Assembly (NCBI RefSeq): GCF_024170405.1 | Contig: NZ_JALJYC010000006.1 | Span: forward strand, 1 to 64,000 | Length of the DNA: 64,000 bases | Reading direction: 5' to 3' | Source of the DNA: Neisseria perflava | GTDB lineage: Bacteria > Pseudomonadota > Gammaproteobacteria > Burkholderiales > Neisseriaceae | Part shown: one piece after another, positions 33,836-41,882 of the stretch | Layout: each line of letters opens with the position of its first letter | How positions within the stretch are numbered: the first letter of the stretch is position 1 | Notes under the pieces: model-generated | What the model saw: the letters and a program-made list of their open reading frames with translations, nothing else | Told to the model about the DNA's origin: nothing | Databases searched by the model: none | Position numbers and translations under genes: made by a program

Positions 33836-34546
33836 TTAGCGCTCGAAACCGAATCCGTTTTCATCAAAGCGCAAAACAGATACCCTGTCCGGACGCCAAT
33901 CGCCCAACACAATCCGCGTAAACTCAGGCTCATGATGGATATTTTCCCGATGGGTATGGCCATGTATCAGCAGCGGCACGCCGAAACGCTTAACCGTTTC
34001 AGCAGTAAACTGCGGATTCACATCCATAATCTGCGCCGCCATCGTCTGCTTGCCCCGGCTGCTGATATTGCGGATTTTATGCGCGATTTTTACCCTTACT
34101 CCCAACGGCAGCAGCAAAAATAATTTCTGCCGCCATTTTTGCTGCACCTTACGCCGGAACGCTTGATAGCGCGTGTCATCAATACACAGCGTATCGCCGT
34201 GGCAAATTAACGCTTTCTGCCCGAATAAATCAATGACTTGATATTCTGGAAGCAAGACCACCCCGCTGTCGCACGCAAAGCGTTTGCCAATCAAAAAATC
34301 ACGGTTGCCGTGGATAAAATAGCATTTCACGCCCTTATCCGCAGCCCCACGCAACGCCTGCTTGACCGCCGAAATCAAGGCGGACTCTTCGTCATCGCCG
34401 ACCCAAAAATCAAACAAATCCCCCAAAATATACACCGCCTGCGCCTGCAACGCCCGCCCCTGCATAAAATCCAAAAACAACGCCGTCAACTCGGGCTGCG
34501 CTTCGCTCAGGTGTAAATCGGCAATAAAATAAATCGGTTTGGACAT
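33836..34546 (-). CDS. lpxH: UDP-2,3-diacylglucosamine diphosphatase
   Basis: LpxH cleaves UDP-2,3-diacylglucosamine to lipid X in lipid A synthesis at the inner membrane. The 236-aa calcineurin-like phosphoesterase shows the metal ligands in order: FIADLHLSE, LGDLFDFWVGDD, IHGNRDFLIG, ICHGDTLC and the late IHGHTHREN. The start could also be an ATG four codons upstream (34558); MSKPIYFIADLHL matches relatives better. Confidence 0.94.
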   Translation of the reverse strand: MSKPIYFIADLHLSEAQPELTALFLDFMQGRALQAQAVYILGDLFDFWVGDDEESALISAVKQALRGAADKGVKCYFIHGNRDFLIGKRFACDSGVVLLPEYQVIDLFGQKALICHGDTLCIDDTRYQAFRRKVQQKWRQKLFLLLPLGVRVKIAHKIRNISSRGKQTMAAQIMDVNPQFTAETVKRFGVPLLIHGHTHRENIHHEPEFTRIVLGDWRPDRVSVLRFDENGFGFER

Positions 34547-34603
34547 GGGTACATTCATCGGTAAGTTTGCGCCATTATAACGCAGACCTGCTTTCCGGCA
34601 AAA

Positions 34604-34664
34604 AGGCCGTCTGAAAAGGCATACAAAATCTTGGATTTCGTTTTCACACCTTTTCAGACGGCCT
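34604..34664. repeat. DUS-flanked extended hairpin, copy 1
   Basis: An inverted DUS pair encloses a core with CATACAAAATCTTGGATTTC and GTTTTCACACC that is itself partly palindromic. Related units lie at 35567-35626, 56355-56415 and 57700-57762. This one follows the GIY-YIG pseudogene and can act as its terminator. Confidence 0.75.
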
Positions 34665-34676
34665 GTATCATCTTTT

Positions 34677-35525
34677 TCAGTCCCACAAAATATCCAATTT
34701 CAAGCCGACGCTGTCGGCAAATTTTTGGATGGCTTTGCGGCGGTTTGCCGTACTGTAATGCACGAATAAAAATACGCCTTCTTTTAGCTTTACCGTATAA
34801 GCCTGACCGTTTGGCAGATAATTCGGCTCTGTACCCAAGCAATGCCCGAAAGTGGCTTTACCGTCAGCGATATATTCTTCTATCAGGCTTCGATATTCCT
34901 GGTTGGACAACAAATACTGAAACAGCTTTTTCTGATTATCCCGAAAATTATCGCCCCATATTTTTTTACCGTTCGGCAGTATAATCGCCACTTTACCGCT
35001 ATCCTGCCCTGCCACGACAATATTTTCTGTTTCCGATTCAGTTACGCTGCCCTCAAAAATATTGATATTCGCCACTTCCTCCATCATCTCGCGCACAATG
35101 TCCCAGATATTCTACGCCTTGATTTTACTGGTTTTTTCGATATAGGAAGTGTTGCCGATATTGGCATTGTCCAATGTCAAATCGGTTTGCGCAAACTGCT
35201 CAATCAAGAGCTTTTCCAAATAGTCAGTCTGCGATTTATCCAAATGGCCGTCTTCGCGCCCAAAGAAAATCACCTTGTTCCACCATGTTTTATCCTGTGC
35301 TTTCACATGCGTATGCAAACGGTCATACACACTGCGCGAGGCTTGCCCGACATAGCGGATATTGTCGCCCAGCAGGATGTAAATGCCTGCGCGGTTGGCC
35401 TCTTCCAAGCGTTTTAAGGCGTTCATGTCTTCGCGGTCAGCGATGGCGAAAAAAGCTGGCTCTTGCGTGTAAACAGTGATGTTGTCGCGTCCCCTGTCGC
35501 TGACAATGACGGTATGGGTAACCAT
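34677..35525 (-). pseudogene. GIY-YIG nuclease family gene, interrupted by TAG
   Basis: From the ATG at 35525 (AGGGAGAAAA upstream) the frame encodes a protein with the GIY-YIG motif in NRAGIYILLGDNIRYVGQAS plus the Arg helix SVYDRLHTHVK. A TAG at 35114-35112 (codon 138) stops it after KTSKIKA, but the same frame continues without further stops as NIWDIVREMMEEV to 34677, ending VGLKLDILWD. The whole is 283 codons. A CAG or AAG to TAG change is the simplest explanation. The first piece keeps the nuclease domain, so a truncated product could still be made. Biological role unknown. Confidence 0.75.
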
Positions 35526-35566
35526 TTTTCTCCCTTTGCTTTCAGATGGATTTGAACCTATATAAA

Positions 35567-35626
35567 AGGCCGTCTGAAAAGAATGGCAACGAAATCCAAG
35601 ATTCCTCCACACCTTTCAGACGGCCT
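35567..35626. repeat. DUS-flanked extended hairpin, copy 2 (inverted core)
   Basis: A DUS pair encloses AACGAAATCCAAGATT, the complement of the AATCTTGGATTTCGTT core of copy 1. It lies between the aspS stop and the GIY-YIG start, in the terminator position for aspS. Confidence 0.75.
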
Positions 35627-35641
35627 TGCCTATGCGTTTAA

Positions 35642-37453
35642 TTACGCTTCTTTATTTTCCGCTGCCGGTTTTTGGCGCAGGCGCAAGCCCAGCTCGCGCA
35701 ATTGTTTGTCGTCCACCGCATTCGGTGCGTTGGTCAGCAGACATTGGGCGCGTTGGGTTTTCGGGAAGGCAATCACGTCGCGGATGGATTCGGCGCCGGT
35801 CATCAGCGTTACCAAACGATCCAGGCCGAAGGCCAAACCGCCGTGCGGCGGCGCACCGAATTTCAGGTTATCCAGCAAGAAGCCGAATTTTCCCTGTTGC
35901 TCTTCCGGGCTGATTTTCAGCGCGGCAAACACTTTTTCCTGCACATCGGCGCGATGGATACGGATAGAGCCGCCGCCGATTTCCCAGCCGTTCAACACCA
36001 TGTCGTAAGCGCGGGCGATACAGTTTTCCGGATCACTTTCCATCAGGTCTTCATGACCTTCTTTCGGCGCGGTAAACGGATGGTGCACGGCGGTGTAGCG
36101 GTCTGCCTCGTCGTCGTATTCGAACATCGGGAAATCCACGACCCACAGCGGTTTCCATTCATCGATAAAGTAGCCGTTGTCGGCGCCGTGTTCCAAGCCG
36201 ACTTTAATGCGCAATGCGCCGATGGCTTCATTGACGACTTTGGCTTTGTCCGCGCCAAAGAAAATGATGTCGCCGTTTTGCGCACCGGTGCGCTCGATGA
36301 TTTCTTTCAGGGCGTTTTCAGACAGGAATTTGACAATCGGCGATTGCAGGCCGCTGTCTTCGCCGTTGCTCAGGTTGCTTACGTCGTTGACTTTGATGTA
36401 GGCCAGACCTTTGGCGCCGTAAATACCGACGAATTTGGTGTATTCGTCGATTTCTTTACGCGAAAGCTTCGCGCCGCCAGGCACGCGCAAAGCCACCACG
36501 CGGCCGTTTTTCATGTCGGCCGCGCCACGGAAGACTTTGAATTCTTCCGTTTTCATCAGGTCGGTCAGCTCGGTGAATTTCAAGTTGATACGCATATCCG
36601 GTTTGTCCGAGCCGTAGTAGAACATGGCTTCAGAATACGGCATGCGCGGGAAATCGCCCAAATCCACGCCCAAAGCGTCTTTAAACACTTGCTTGGCCAT
36701 GCCTTCGGTGATATCCATGATTTCATCCTCATTCAAAAACGAGGTTTCCAAGTCGATCTGGGTAAATTCGGGCTGACGGTCGGCACGCAAATCTTCGTCG
36801 CGGAAGCATTTGGTGATTTGGTAATAGCGGTCGAAACCGGCTACCATCAAAAGCTGCTTGAAGAGCTGCGGCGATTGCGGCAGCGCGTAAAATTCGCCTG
36901 GGTGTACGCGGCTGGGCACGAGGTAGTCGCGCGCGCCTTCAGGGGTCGAACGGGTCAACATCGGCGTTTCGATGTCGATAAAGCCTTGCGCGTCAAGATA
37001 GCGGCGCACGCCCATCGCCACTTGATAGCGCAGACGCATGTTTTTCTGCATCACAGGGCGGCGCAGGTCGATAACGCGGTTGGTCAAGCGCACGTTTTCG
37101 CTGATGTTTTCATCGTCGATTTGGAACGGCGGCGTGGCGGCGGTGTTCAACACTTCGATTTCTTTAGCCAAAATCTCAATTTTGCCGGACACCATTTTAT
37201 CGTTGGTCGTACCTTCCGGACGGTTGCGTACGCGGCCGGTCACGCTCAAAACGTATTCGTTGCGCACCGCATCGGCGGTTTCAAAGGCTTCTTGGGTATC
37301 AGGGTCAATCACGACTTGGACAATGCCTTCGCGGTCGCGCAGGTCGATGAAAATCACCCCGCCGTGGTCGCGGCGGCGGTGTACCCAGCCTTTGACGGTG
37401 ACGGTTTGGTCTAAATATTGCTCGCTAATCAGGCCGCAATAGTTGGTACGCAT
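35642..37453 (-). CDS. aspS: Aspartyl-tRNA synthetase
   Basis: A class II synthetase of 603 aa. The N-terminal anticodon-binding OB domain is visible in GWVHRRRDHGGVIFIDLRD. The catalytic motifs are present: motif 2 in YQITKCFRDEDLRADRQPEFTQ (Arg pair) and motif 3 in GGLAFGLDRLVTLM, with the bacterial GAD insertion domain between. Neighbours DUF502 and aspS are adjacent in other Neisseria too. Whether it is discriminating or also charges Asn is not decided; tRNA-Asn is present in the window. Confidence 0.97.
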   Translation of the reverse strand: MRTNYCGLISEQYLDQTVTVKGWVHRRRDHGGVIFIDLRDREGIVQVVIDPDTQEAFETADAVRNEYVLSVTGRVRNRPEGTTNDKMVSGKIEILAKEIEVLNTAATPPFQIDDENISENVRLTNRVIDLRRPVMQKNMRLRYQVAMGVRRYLDAQGFIDIETPMLTRSTPEGARDYLVPSRVHPGEFYALPQSPQLFKQLLMVAGFDRYYQITKCFRDEDLRADRQPEFTQIDLETSFLNEDEIMDITEGMAKQVFKDALGVDLGDFPRMPYSEAMFYYGSDKPDMRINLKFTELTDLMKTEEFKVFRGAADMKNGRVVALRVPGGAKLSRKEIDEYTKFVGIYGAKGLAYIKVNDVSNLSNGEDSGLQSPIVKFLSENALKEIIERTGAQNGDIIFFGADKAKVVNEAIGALRIKVGLEHGADNGYFIDEWKPLWVVDFPMFEYDDEADRYTAVHHPFTAPKEGHEDLMESDPENCIARAYDMVLNGWEIGGGSIRIHRADVQEKVFAALKISPEEQQGKFGFLLDNLKFGAPPHGGLAFGLDRLVTLMTGAESIRDVIAFPKTQRAQCLLTNAPNAVDDKQLRELGLRLRQKPAAENKEA

Positions 37454-37591
37454 AAATTTACCTTCTTGTGTTTGATTTAAAATAAAAATAAAGCGTCGAG
37501 GCCGTCTGAACAGCCTGACAAAATTTTAGAGGGAATACTGAAACTTGGCCGCACAACAGATGTGTTTTCAGACGGCCTGAAGCAGGTGGAA

Positions 37592-38287
37592 TCAACGTTC
37601 CGCTTTATCCGCCTGCTCTGGCAGCAAGGCTTGCGCTTCATGGTGCGAATGTTCGTCCGGCATGACCATGCCCAGCGAAATCACGTATTTCAAGGCTTCA
37701 TCCACGCTCATATCCACCTCGCGCACATCGCTTTTTTTCACCATGATGTAATAGCCGCCGGTCGGGTTAGGCGTAGTCGGCACATATACCGACACATATT
37801 CCTCACCCTCGGGCAGGCCTTCCTGCAAAGCTTCGGGAATATGGCCGGACACAAAAGCCAGTGTCCAGATATCCGGCTGCGGAAACGGTACCAATACCGG
37901 CGTTTTAAACGAACGGCTGCTGTCGGACAGCAACGATTCGGACACTTTTTTCACGCTGGAATAAATGGATTTGACCACCGGAATCCGCCCCAACAGGCCG
38001 TCCCACATGGCGATAATCCGCTTGCCCAGCATATTGGCGCTAAAAAGGCCGGTAATGAACAAGGCGACGATGGCGACAATCACGCCCAAGCCGGGAATGT
38101 TGAAACCCAAAAAATACTTCGGCTGCCAGTGTGCCGGCAGCAGGTTAATCAGCTGGTCGGAGGCCGTGATGATGTAGCTGATTGCCCAAATGGTTACGGC
38201 AATCGGCAGCCACACCAGCACACCTGTAATCAGGTATTTTTTCAATGCTTTGGAAATTCTCCCGCCCTCGGGCTTCTGCTGCGTCAT
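37592..38287 (-). CDS. DUF502 family membrane protein
   Basis: The 231-aa protein starts MTQQKPEGGRISKAL and has two clear membrane helices (YLITGVLVWLPIAVTIWAIS and IVAIVALFITGLFS) followed by a soluble domain with SVYVPTTPNPTGGYYIMVKK, the DUF502 hallmark. Function unknown; it sits upstream of aspS as in other Neisseria. The frame opens at 38305, but the ATG at 38287 (GGGATAAA upstream) fits better. Confidence 0.85.
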   Translation of the reverse strand: MTQQKPEGGRISKALKKYLITGVLVWLPIAVTIWAISYIITASDQLINLLPAHWQPKYFLGFNIPGLGVIVAIVALFITGLFSANMLGKRIIAMWDGLLGRIPVVKSIYSSVKKVSESLLSDSSRSFKTPVLVPFPQPDIWTLAFVSGHIPEALQEGLPEGEEYVSVYVPTTPNPTGGYYIMVKKSDVREVDMSVDEALKYVISLGMVMPDEHSHHEAQALLPEQADKAER

Positions 38288-38311
38288 TTTATCCCATTCT
38301 GCCAAATATCA

Positions 38312-38345
38312 CCGCCCAAACGCGTTATTATACGCGTTTGGGCGG
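38312..38345. promoter_or_regulatory. Perfect 14-bp inverted repeat upstream of the DUF502 gene
   Basis: CCGCCCAAACGCGT (38312-38325), a 6-base spacer TATTAT and ACGCGTTTGGGCGG (38332-38345). It is only 25 bases from the start codon and could be an operator or a 5' hairpin. It is not DUS and has no T-run. Confidence 0.6.
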
Positions 38346-38363
38346 TAAGAAACGAGTGTTTTT

Positions 38364-38525
38364 AGAACCTGTATTCATAAGATTAATAGATGGATTTTTG
38401 TTGAATAATCATACGAATACAAGGCAATATTTATGCAAATCTGGACGATTGGCGCAAAAGTCCAACGCGGTAGGCGTGTGATTAGGCAATAAAAAGCCGC
38501 TATCAAGATTGTGAATACAGGTTCT
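38364..38525 (+). repeat. MITE-like element, family A, copy 2
   Basis: This 162-base copy starts AGAACCTGTATTCATAAGAT and ends TTGTGAATACAGGTTCT. The internal palindrome of the other copies is partly lost: only GATTGGCGCAAAAGTCC remains on the right. It lies between the DUF502 gene and the phospholipase gene. Confidence 0.78.
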
Positions 38526-38585
38526 TAAATGTCTTGCTTGCTTTTCAGACGGCCTTTTCAGCAGACAGGCCGTCTGAAAAGCCGG

Positions 38586-39734
38586 TTAAATCCCGTCCCA
38601 ATCGTTGAACATTACGCCGATACCGATACCGGTCTGCTTGTGGTTGTAGTCAATCAGGCTCTCGCCGTAACCGTGGAAACCGCGCACCACGCCTTTGAGC
38701 TTGCCTTTAATCGGGAAGGAATAGGCTGCTTCTACCGAGCCGTGACCGGTTTTCGGATTATAGCGCCACACCGAATAAACGCTTTGCTTGTCGTTGAAAC
38801 GGTAATGCACCTTCAAATCGCCGTAACCCAGATAATCTTCGATATTGGGGTTGTCGTCATCGCTGCCGCTGGAGTCAAACGCCCGCATCCACACGCGCGG
38901 AATCACCGTCAGCTTGCCCCACTCCATGCCCGCCATCGCATAAACGCGGTTCCACGAACGCGATTCCGGTCGGCTCTCGCCGTTGGACTGATGGACAAAA
39001 CCGGCGCCCAACATGCGCAGTTTCCCACCCCACGGCAAATCCAATTTCACCGGCTGGGTCAGGAAAATTTCCGGCTCGTAATCGGTATTACGGAACGGTG
39101 CAGAACGGCGGCCTTGGTTATACAGCTGCCAGTTGGATTTCTGCGTATAGCCGAACCACAAATCGGCGCGGCTTTTAAACAAATCTTCCGCGATTTTGCT
39201 TTTAAACGAAATCTGCATTTTCGCTTCCAAGCGTTTTTGCTCGCTGTATTTTTCTTCGCTGGTGGTACCGCGCGTCGGCGACAAAGGATAATAGTTCGGA
39301 CTGCTGTTGTACCAAGCAGGCAGCAGGTACATTGGGTTGTGTTCGCGCACGGTCAGGATACCGCGACGGTCATTCTGATCTAAATCATACATCAGGCTTA
39401 AAGGCGTATAAGCCTCGGCCTGCGCACGCAGCACTTCTTCCGGCACAGGCAGGTCGGTTTTATCGAAAACAATCGTAGCTTCTTTGTTTTCTAGACTGGT
39501 ATTGACCGTTTCCTTCAAATCAACAGGCGCTTTTTCCGCCGCCGTATCAGCAACAGCAACCGGCGGTTTTTGCGGCGGAAGTTGCGCCGCATAAATTTTG
39601 TCATAACAAGCCAAACGCAAGGCGTTGTCTTCAATCTGCGTACATTGCAGCGCAGACGAATCCGCCGCCCACACGGAGGGTGTAAGCGCCAAAGCAGTTG
39701 AAGCGGCAGCCAGGTAATATTTCAACGTCATCAT
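38586..39734 (-). CDS. pldA: Outer membrane phospholipase A
   Basis: OmpLA hydrolyses phospholipids in the outer leaflet of the outer membrane. The 382-aa product has a signal peptide (YLAAASTALALTPSVWA), an N-terminal extension, then the beta-barrel with the catalytic block GFVHQSNGESRPES and SRSWNRVYAMAG (His, Ser and Asn triad). The C-terminal end MFNDWDGI is short for a terminal beta strand. ATG codons lie at 39734 and 39731. A dimeric, Ca2+-dependent enzyme is expected from the family. Confidence 0.93.
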   Translation of the reverse strand: MMTLKYYLAAASTALALTPSVWAADSSALQCTQIEDNALRLACYDKIYAAQLPPQKPPVAVADTAAEKAPVDLKETVNTSLENKEATIVFDKTDLPVPEEVLRAQAEAYTPLSLMYDLDQNDRRGILTVREHNPMYLLPAWYNSSPNYYPLSPTRGTTSEEKYSEQKRLEAKMQISFKSKIAEDLFKSRADLWFGYTQKSNWQLYNQGRRSAPFRNTDYEPEIFLTQPVKLDLPWGGKLRMLGAGFVHQSNGESRPESRSWNRVYAMAGMEWGKLTVIPRVWMRAFDSSGSDDDNPNIEDYLGYGDLKVHYRFNDKQSVYSVWRYNPKTGHGSVEAAYSFPIKGKLKGVVRGFHGYGESLIDYNHKQTGIGIGVMFNDWDGI

Positions 39735-39929
39735 AAGATAGGCTTTTTCAAACAACGGTTTCAGACGGCTTTTACCATAAAATATCAGGCTGGCCGTCTG
39801 AACCGCAGGCCGAAGCCGTTGCAGATACAGCAATACCCCTGAAAACCGGCGTATCCGTCAGGGGCAAGGCATTACTCGGGCGCAAAGCACACCGGCACGG
39901 TTTGCCGCGCTTGGCGGCAGCTGCAAAAA

Positions 39930-40193
39930 TTAAGCCAGGGCTTTAACTTTGGCAGACAGGCGGCTCTTATGACGAGCAGCTTTGTTTTTGTGGTAAACAC
40001 CTTTGTCAGCGATACGGTCGATGATTTTAACCGAATCGGCGTAAACTGCTTGGGCAGCGGCTTTATCACCGGTTTCAACGGCTTTCAGTACTTTTTTAAC
40101 CGCAGTGCGGAAAGCGGTACGCAGGCTTGCGTTGTGGGCACGTTGTTTAACGGACTGACGGGCACGTTTGCGGGCTTGTGCGCTGTTTGCCAT
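39930..40193 (-). CDS. rpsT: 30S ribosomal protein S20
   Basis: The 87-aa protein starts MANSAQARKRARQSVKQRAH and shows the Lys/Ala-rich helices of S20, ending HKNKAARHKSRLSAKVKALA. It binds 16S rRNA early in 30S assembly. The ATG at 40193 has CAGGAGATATCC upstream. Monocistronic. Confidence 0.97.
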   Translation of the reverse strand: MANSAQARKRARQSVKQRAHNASLRTAFRTAVKKVLKAVETGDKAAAQAVYADSVKIIDRIADKGVYHKNKAARHKSRLSAKVKALA

Positions 40194-40388
40194 AGTGGAT
40201 ATCTCCTGAAAAATAAATTCTGTAAACGCGCAATTTTAAAGACAAATGTTTTTATGTGCAAGTGCTTTCTCTGAAAAGCGCCGTTTTTGAGCGGCTTATG
40301 CGGCAAAAACCACACTATAACCGAACCATGTCCGCCAACGGCAACAGGCCGTCTGAAAGCCTTATCCGGCAGATTGGCTGATATTGCT

Positions 40389-40416
40389 TTGATTTTCATT
40401 GCACTTACATTACAAT
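40389..40416 (+). promoter_or_regulatory. Candidate promoter of the PotD-like gene
   Basis: TTGATT (40389-40394), 16 bases, TACAAT (40411-40416). It lies upstream of the MITE-like element at 40467-40627, so the element would be transcribed as leader RNA. Confidence 0.5.
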
Positions 40417-40466
40417 AGCCGCTGCACCGCGCCGGGGTAGATTGGGGCTGCGGCGCAATAATTTTC

Positions 40467-40627
40467 AGGGTCTGTTGACAATTCATTCGCGAAGCAGATT
40501 TTCGAATAAAAAAGCGCGGATGCAAGGTACAAAGCGCAGCAAGGTTGAACACCTTGCGAGTATTTGTAACGCAGCAGGCGCGTTTTTTGCCGAAAAAATG
40601 CCGCGTAATGAAATGCCAACAGACCCT
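40467..40627 (+). repeat. MITE-like element, family B
   Basis: A 161-base element with inverted terminal repeats of about 21 bases: AGGGTCTGTTGACAATTCAT on the left and, read on the other strand, AGGGTCTGTTGGCATTTCAT on the right, with two mismatches. The inside has no gene. It differs from family A. It ends 36 bases before the ATG of the PotD-like gene. I see no clear target-site duplication. Confidence 0.72.
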
Positions 40628-40663
40628 AATTCCCACAACCCTTTCATCAGGAAAACAACCCGT

Positions 40664-41812
40664 ATGAAAAAATCCGTATTAGCCGTGTTGGCCGCCTTGT
40701 CACTCGCAGCCTGCGGCGGCAGCGACAACAAACCCGCCCAACCTCAAGCAGCCGCCGAAGGCGCGTCTGCTGCCAATACCGAACTCGCTGCAACCGACGC
40801 GCTCAACATCTACAACTGGTCCAACTACGTTGACGAATCCACCGTCGAAGACTTCAAAAAAGCCAACAACCTGAAGCTGACCTACGATTTGTATGAAAAC
40901 AACGAAACGCTGGAAGCCAAAATGCTGACCGGCAAATCCGGCTACGATTTGGTCGTGCCCGGTATCGCCTTCCTACCGCGCCAAATCGAAGCGGGCGCAT
41001 ATCAGAAAGTTGATAAAAACCTGATTCCGAACTACAAAAACATCGACCCCGAGCTTCTCAAAATGCTGGAAACAGCCGATCCGAGCAACGAATACGCCGT
41101 ACCCTATTTCTCCGGCGTAAACACGCTGGCGATTACCGCCAAGGGTAAAGAGCTGCTGGGCGGCCAACTGCCGGAAAACGGCTGGGATTTGCTGTTCAAA
41201 CCCGAATACACCTCCAAGCTGAAATCTTGCGGTATCGCGCTGTGGGATACCCCGAGCGAAATGTTCCCGATTGTTTTGAACTACCTGGGTAAAGATCCCA
41301 AAGGCAGCAACAAAGACGACATCAAAGCCGCCGCAGACGTATTGCAAAAAATCCGCCCCGATGTTAAACGCTTCAGTCCGTCTGTGATTGACGAATTGGC
41401 GCGCGGCGATGTGTGCTTGGCTGCGGGCAACGGCGGCGATTTGAATATGGCCAAAGCCCGTTCCGAAGAAGTAAAAAACAACGTCGGTATCGAAGTGTTG
41501 ACCCCGAAAGGCATGGGTTTCTGGATTGAGTCTTGGTTGATTCCAGCTGACGCGAAAAACGTGGTCAATGCCCACAAATACATCAACTACACCCTTGATC
41601 CCGATGTCGCCGCCAAAAACGGCAATTTCGTCACCTTCGCGCCGGCCAGCCTGCCCGCCCGCGAAAAAATGGATCCGAAGCTGGTGGCTACCCGCTCCAT
41701 CTTCCCGAACGCGCAGGACATGAAAGACGGTTTCGTCATGCCGCAAATGAGCGCAGACGCGAAAAAACTGACCGTAAACCTGTGGCAGAAAATCAAAGTC
41801 GGCAGCAATTAA
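40664..41812 (+). CDS. Spermidine/putrescine-binding lipoprotein (PotD/PotF-like)
   Basis: A polyamine ABC transporter substrate-binding protein of 382 aa. The signal MKKSVLAVLAALSLAAC has lipobox LAAC (Cys17). The mature part begins with an Ala-rich linker, then LNIYNWSNYVDESTVEDF, typical of PotD/PotF, and continues GYDLVVPG, YAVPYFSGVNTLAI, and WIESWLIPADAKN. No ABC permease or ATPase partner is adjacent, so it probably works with components encoded elsewhere. The ATG at 40664 follows CAGGAAAACAACCC. The frame is open to 40442 only because it crosses the MITE. Confidence 0.92.
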   Translation: MKKSVLAVLAALSLAACGGSDNKPAQPQAAAEGASAANTELAATDALNIYNWSNYVDESTVEDFKKANNLKLTYDLYENNETLEAKMLTGKSGYDLVVPGIAFLPRQIEAGAYQKVDKNLIPNYKNIDPELLKMLETADPSNEYAVPYFSGVNTLAITAKGKELLGGQLPENGWDLLFKPEYTSKLKSCGIALWDTPSEMFPIVLNYLGKDPKGSNKDDIKAAADVLQKIRPDVKRFSPSVIDELARGDVCLAAGNGGDLNMAKARSEEVKNNVGIEVLTPKGMGFWIESWLIPADAKNVVNAHKYINYTLDPDVAAKNGNFVTFAPASLPAREKMDPKLVATRSIFPNAQDMKDGFVMPQMSADAKKLTVNLWQKIKVGSN

Positions 41813-41832
41813 TCTGCTTGATTTGAAATGAG

Positions 41833-41875
41833 AAAAGGCCGTCTGAAATTATTTTCAGACGGCCTTTATTTCGAA
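41833..41875 (+). terminator. DUS-pair terminator after the PotD-like gene
   Basis: AAAGGCCGTCTGAAAT and its complement, facing, about 20 bases past the stop; it also lies just before the convergent ltgA stop. Confidence 0.82.
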
Positions 41876-41882
41876 TAAAGGA

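Noticed and set aside
35672..37414. A 580-residue open frame antisense to aspS
   Set aside because: Same reason: antisense shadow of a certain gene, no start signal.
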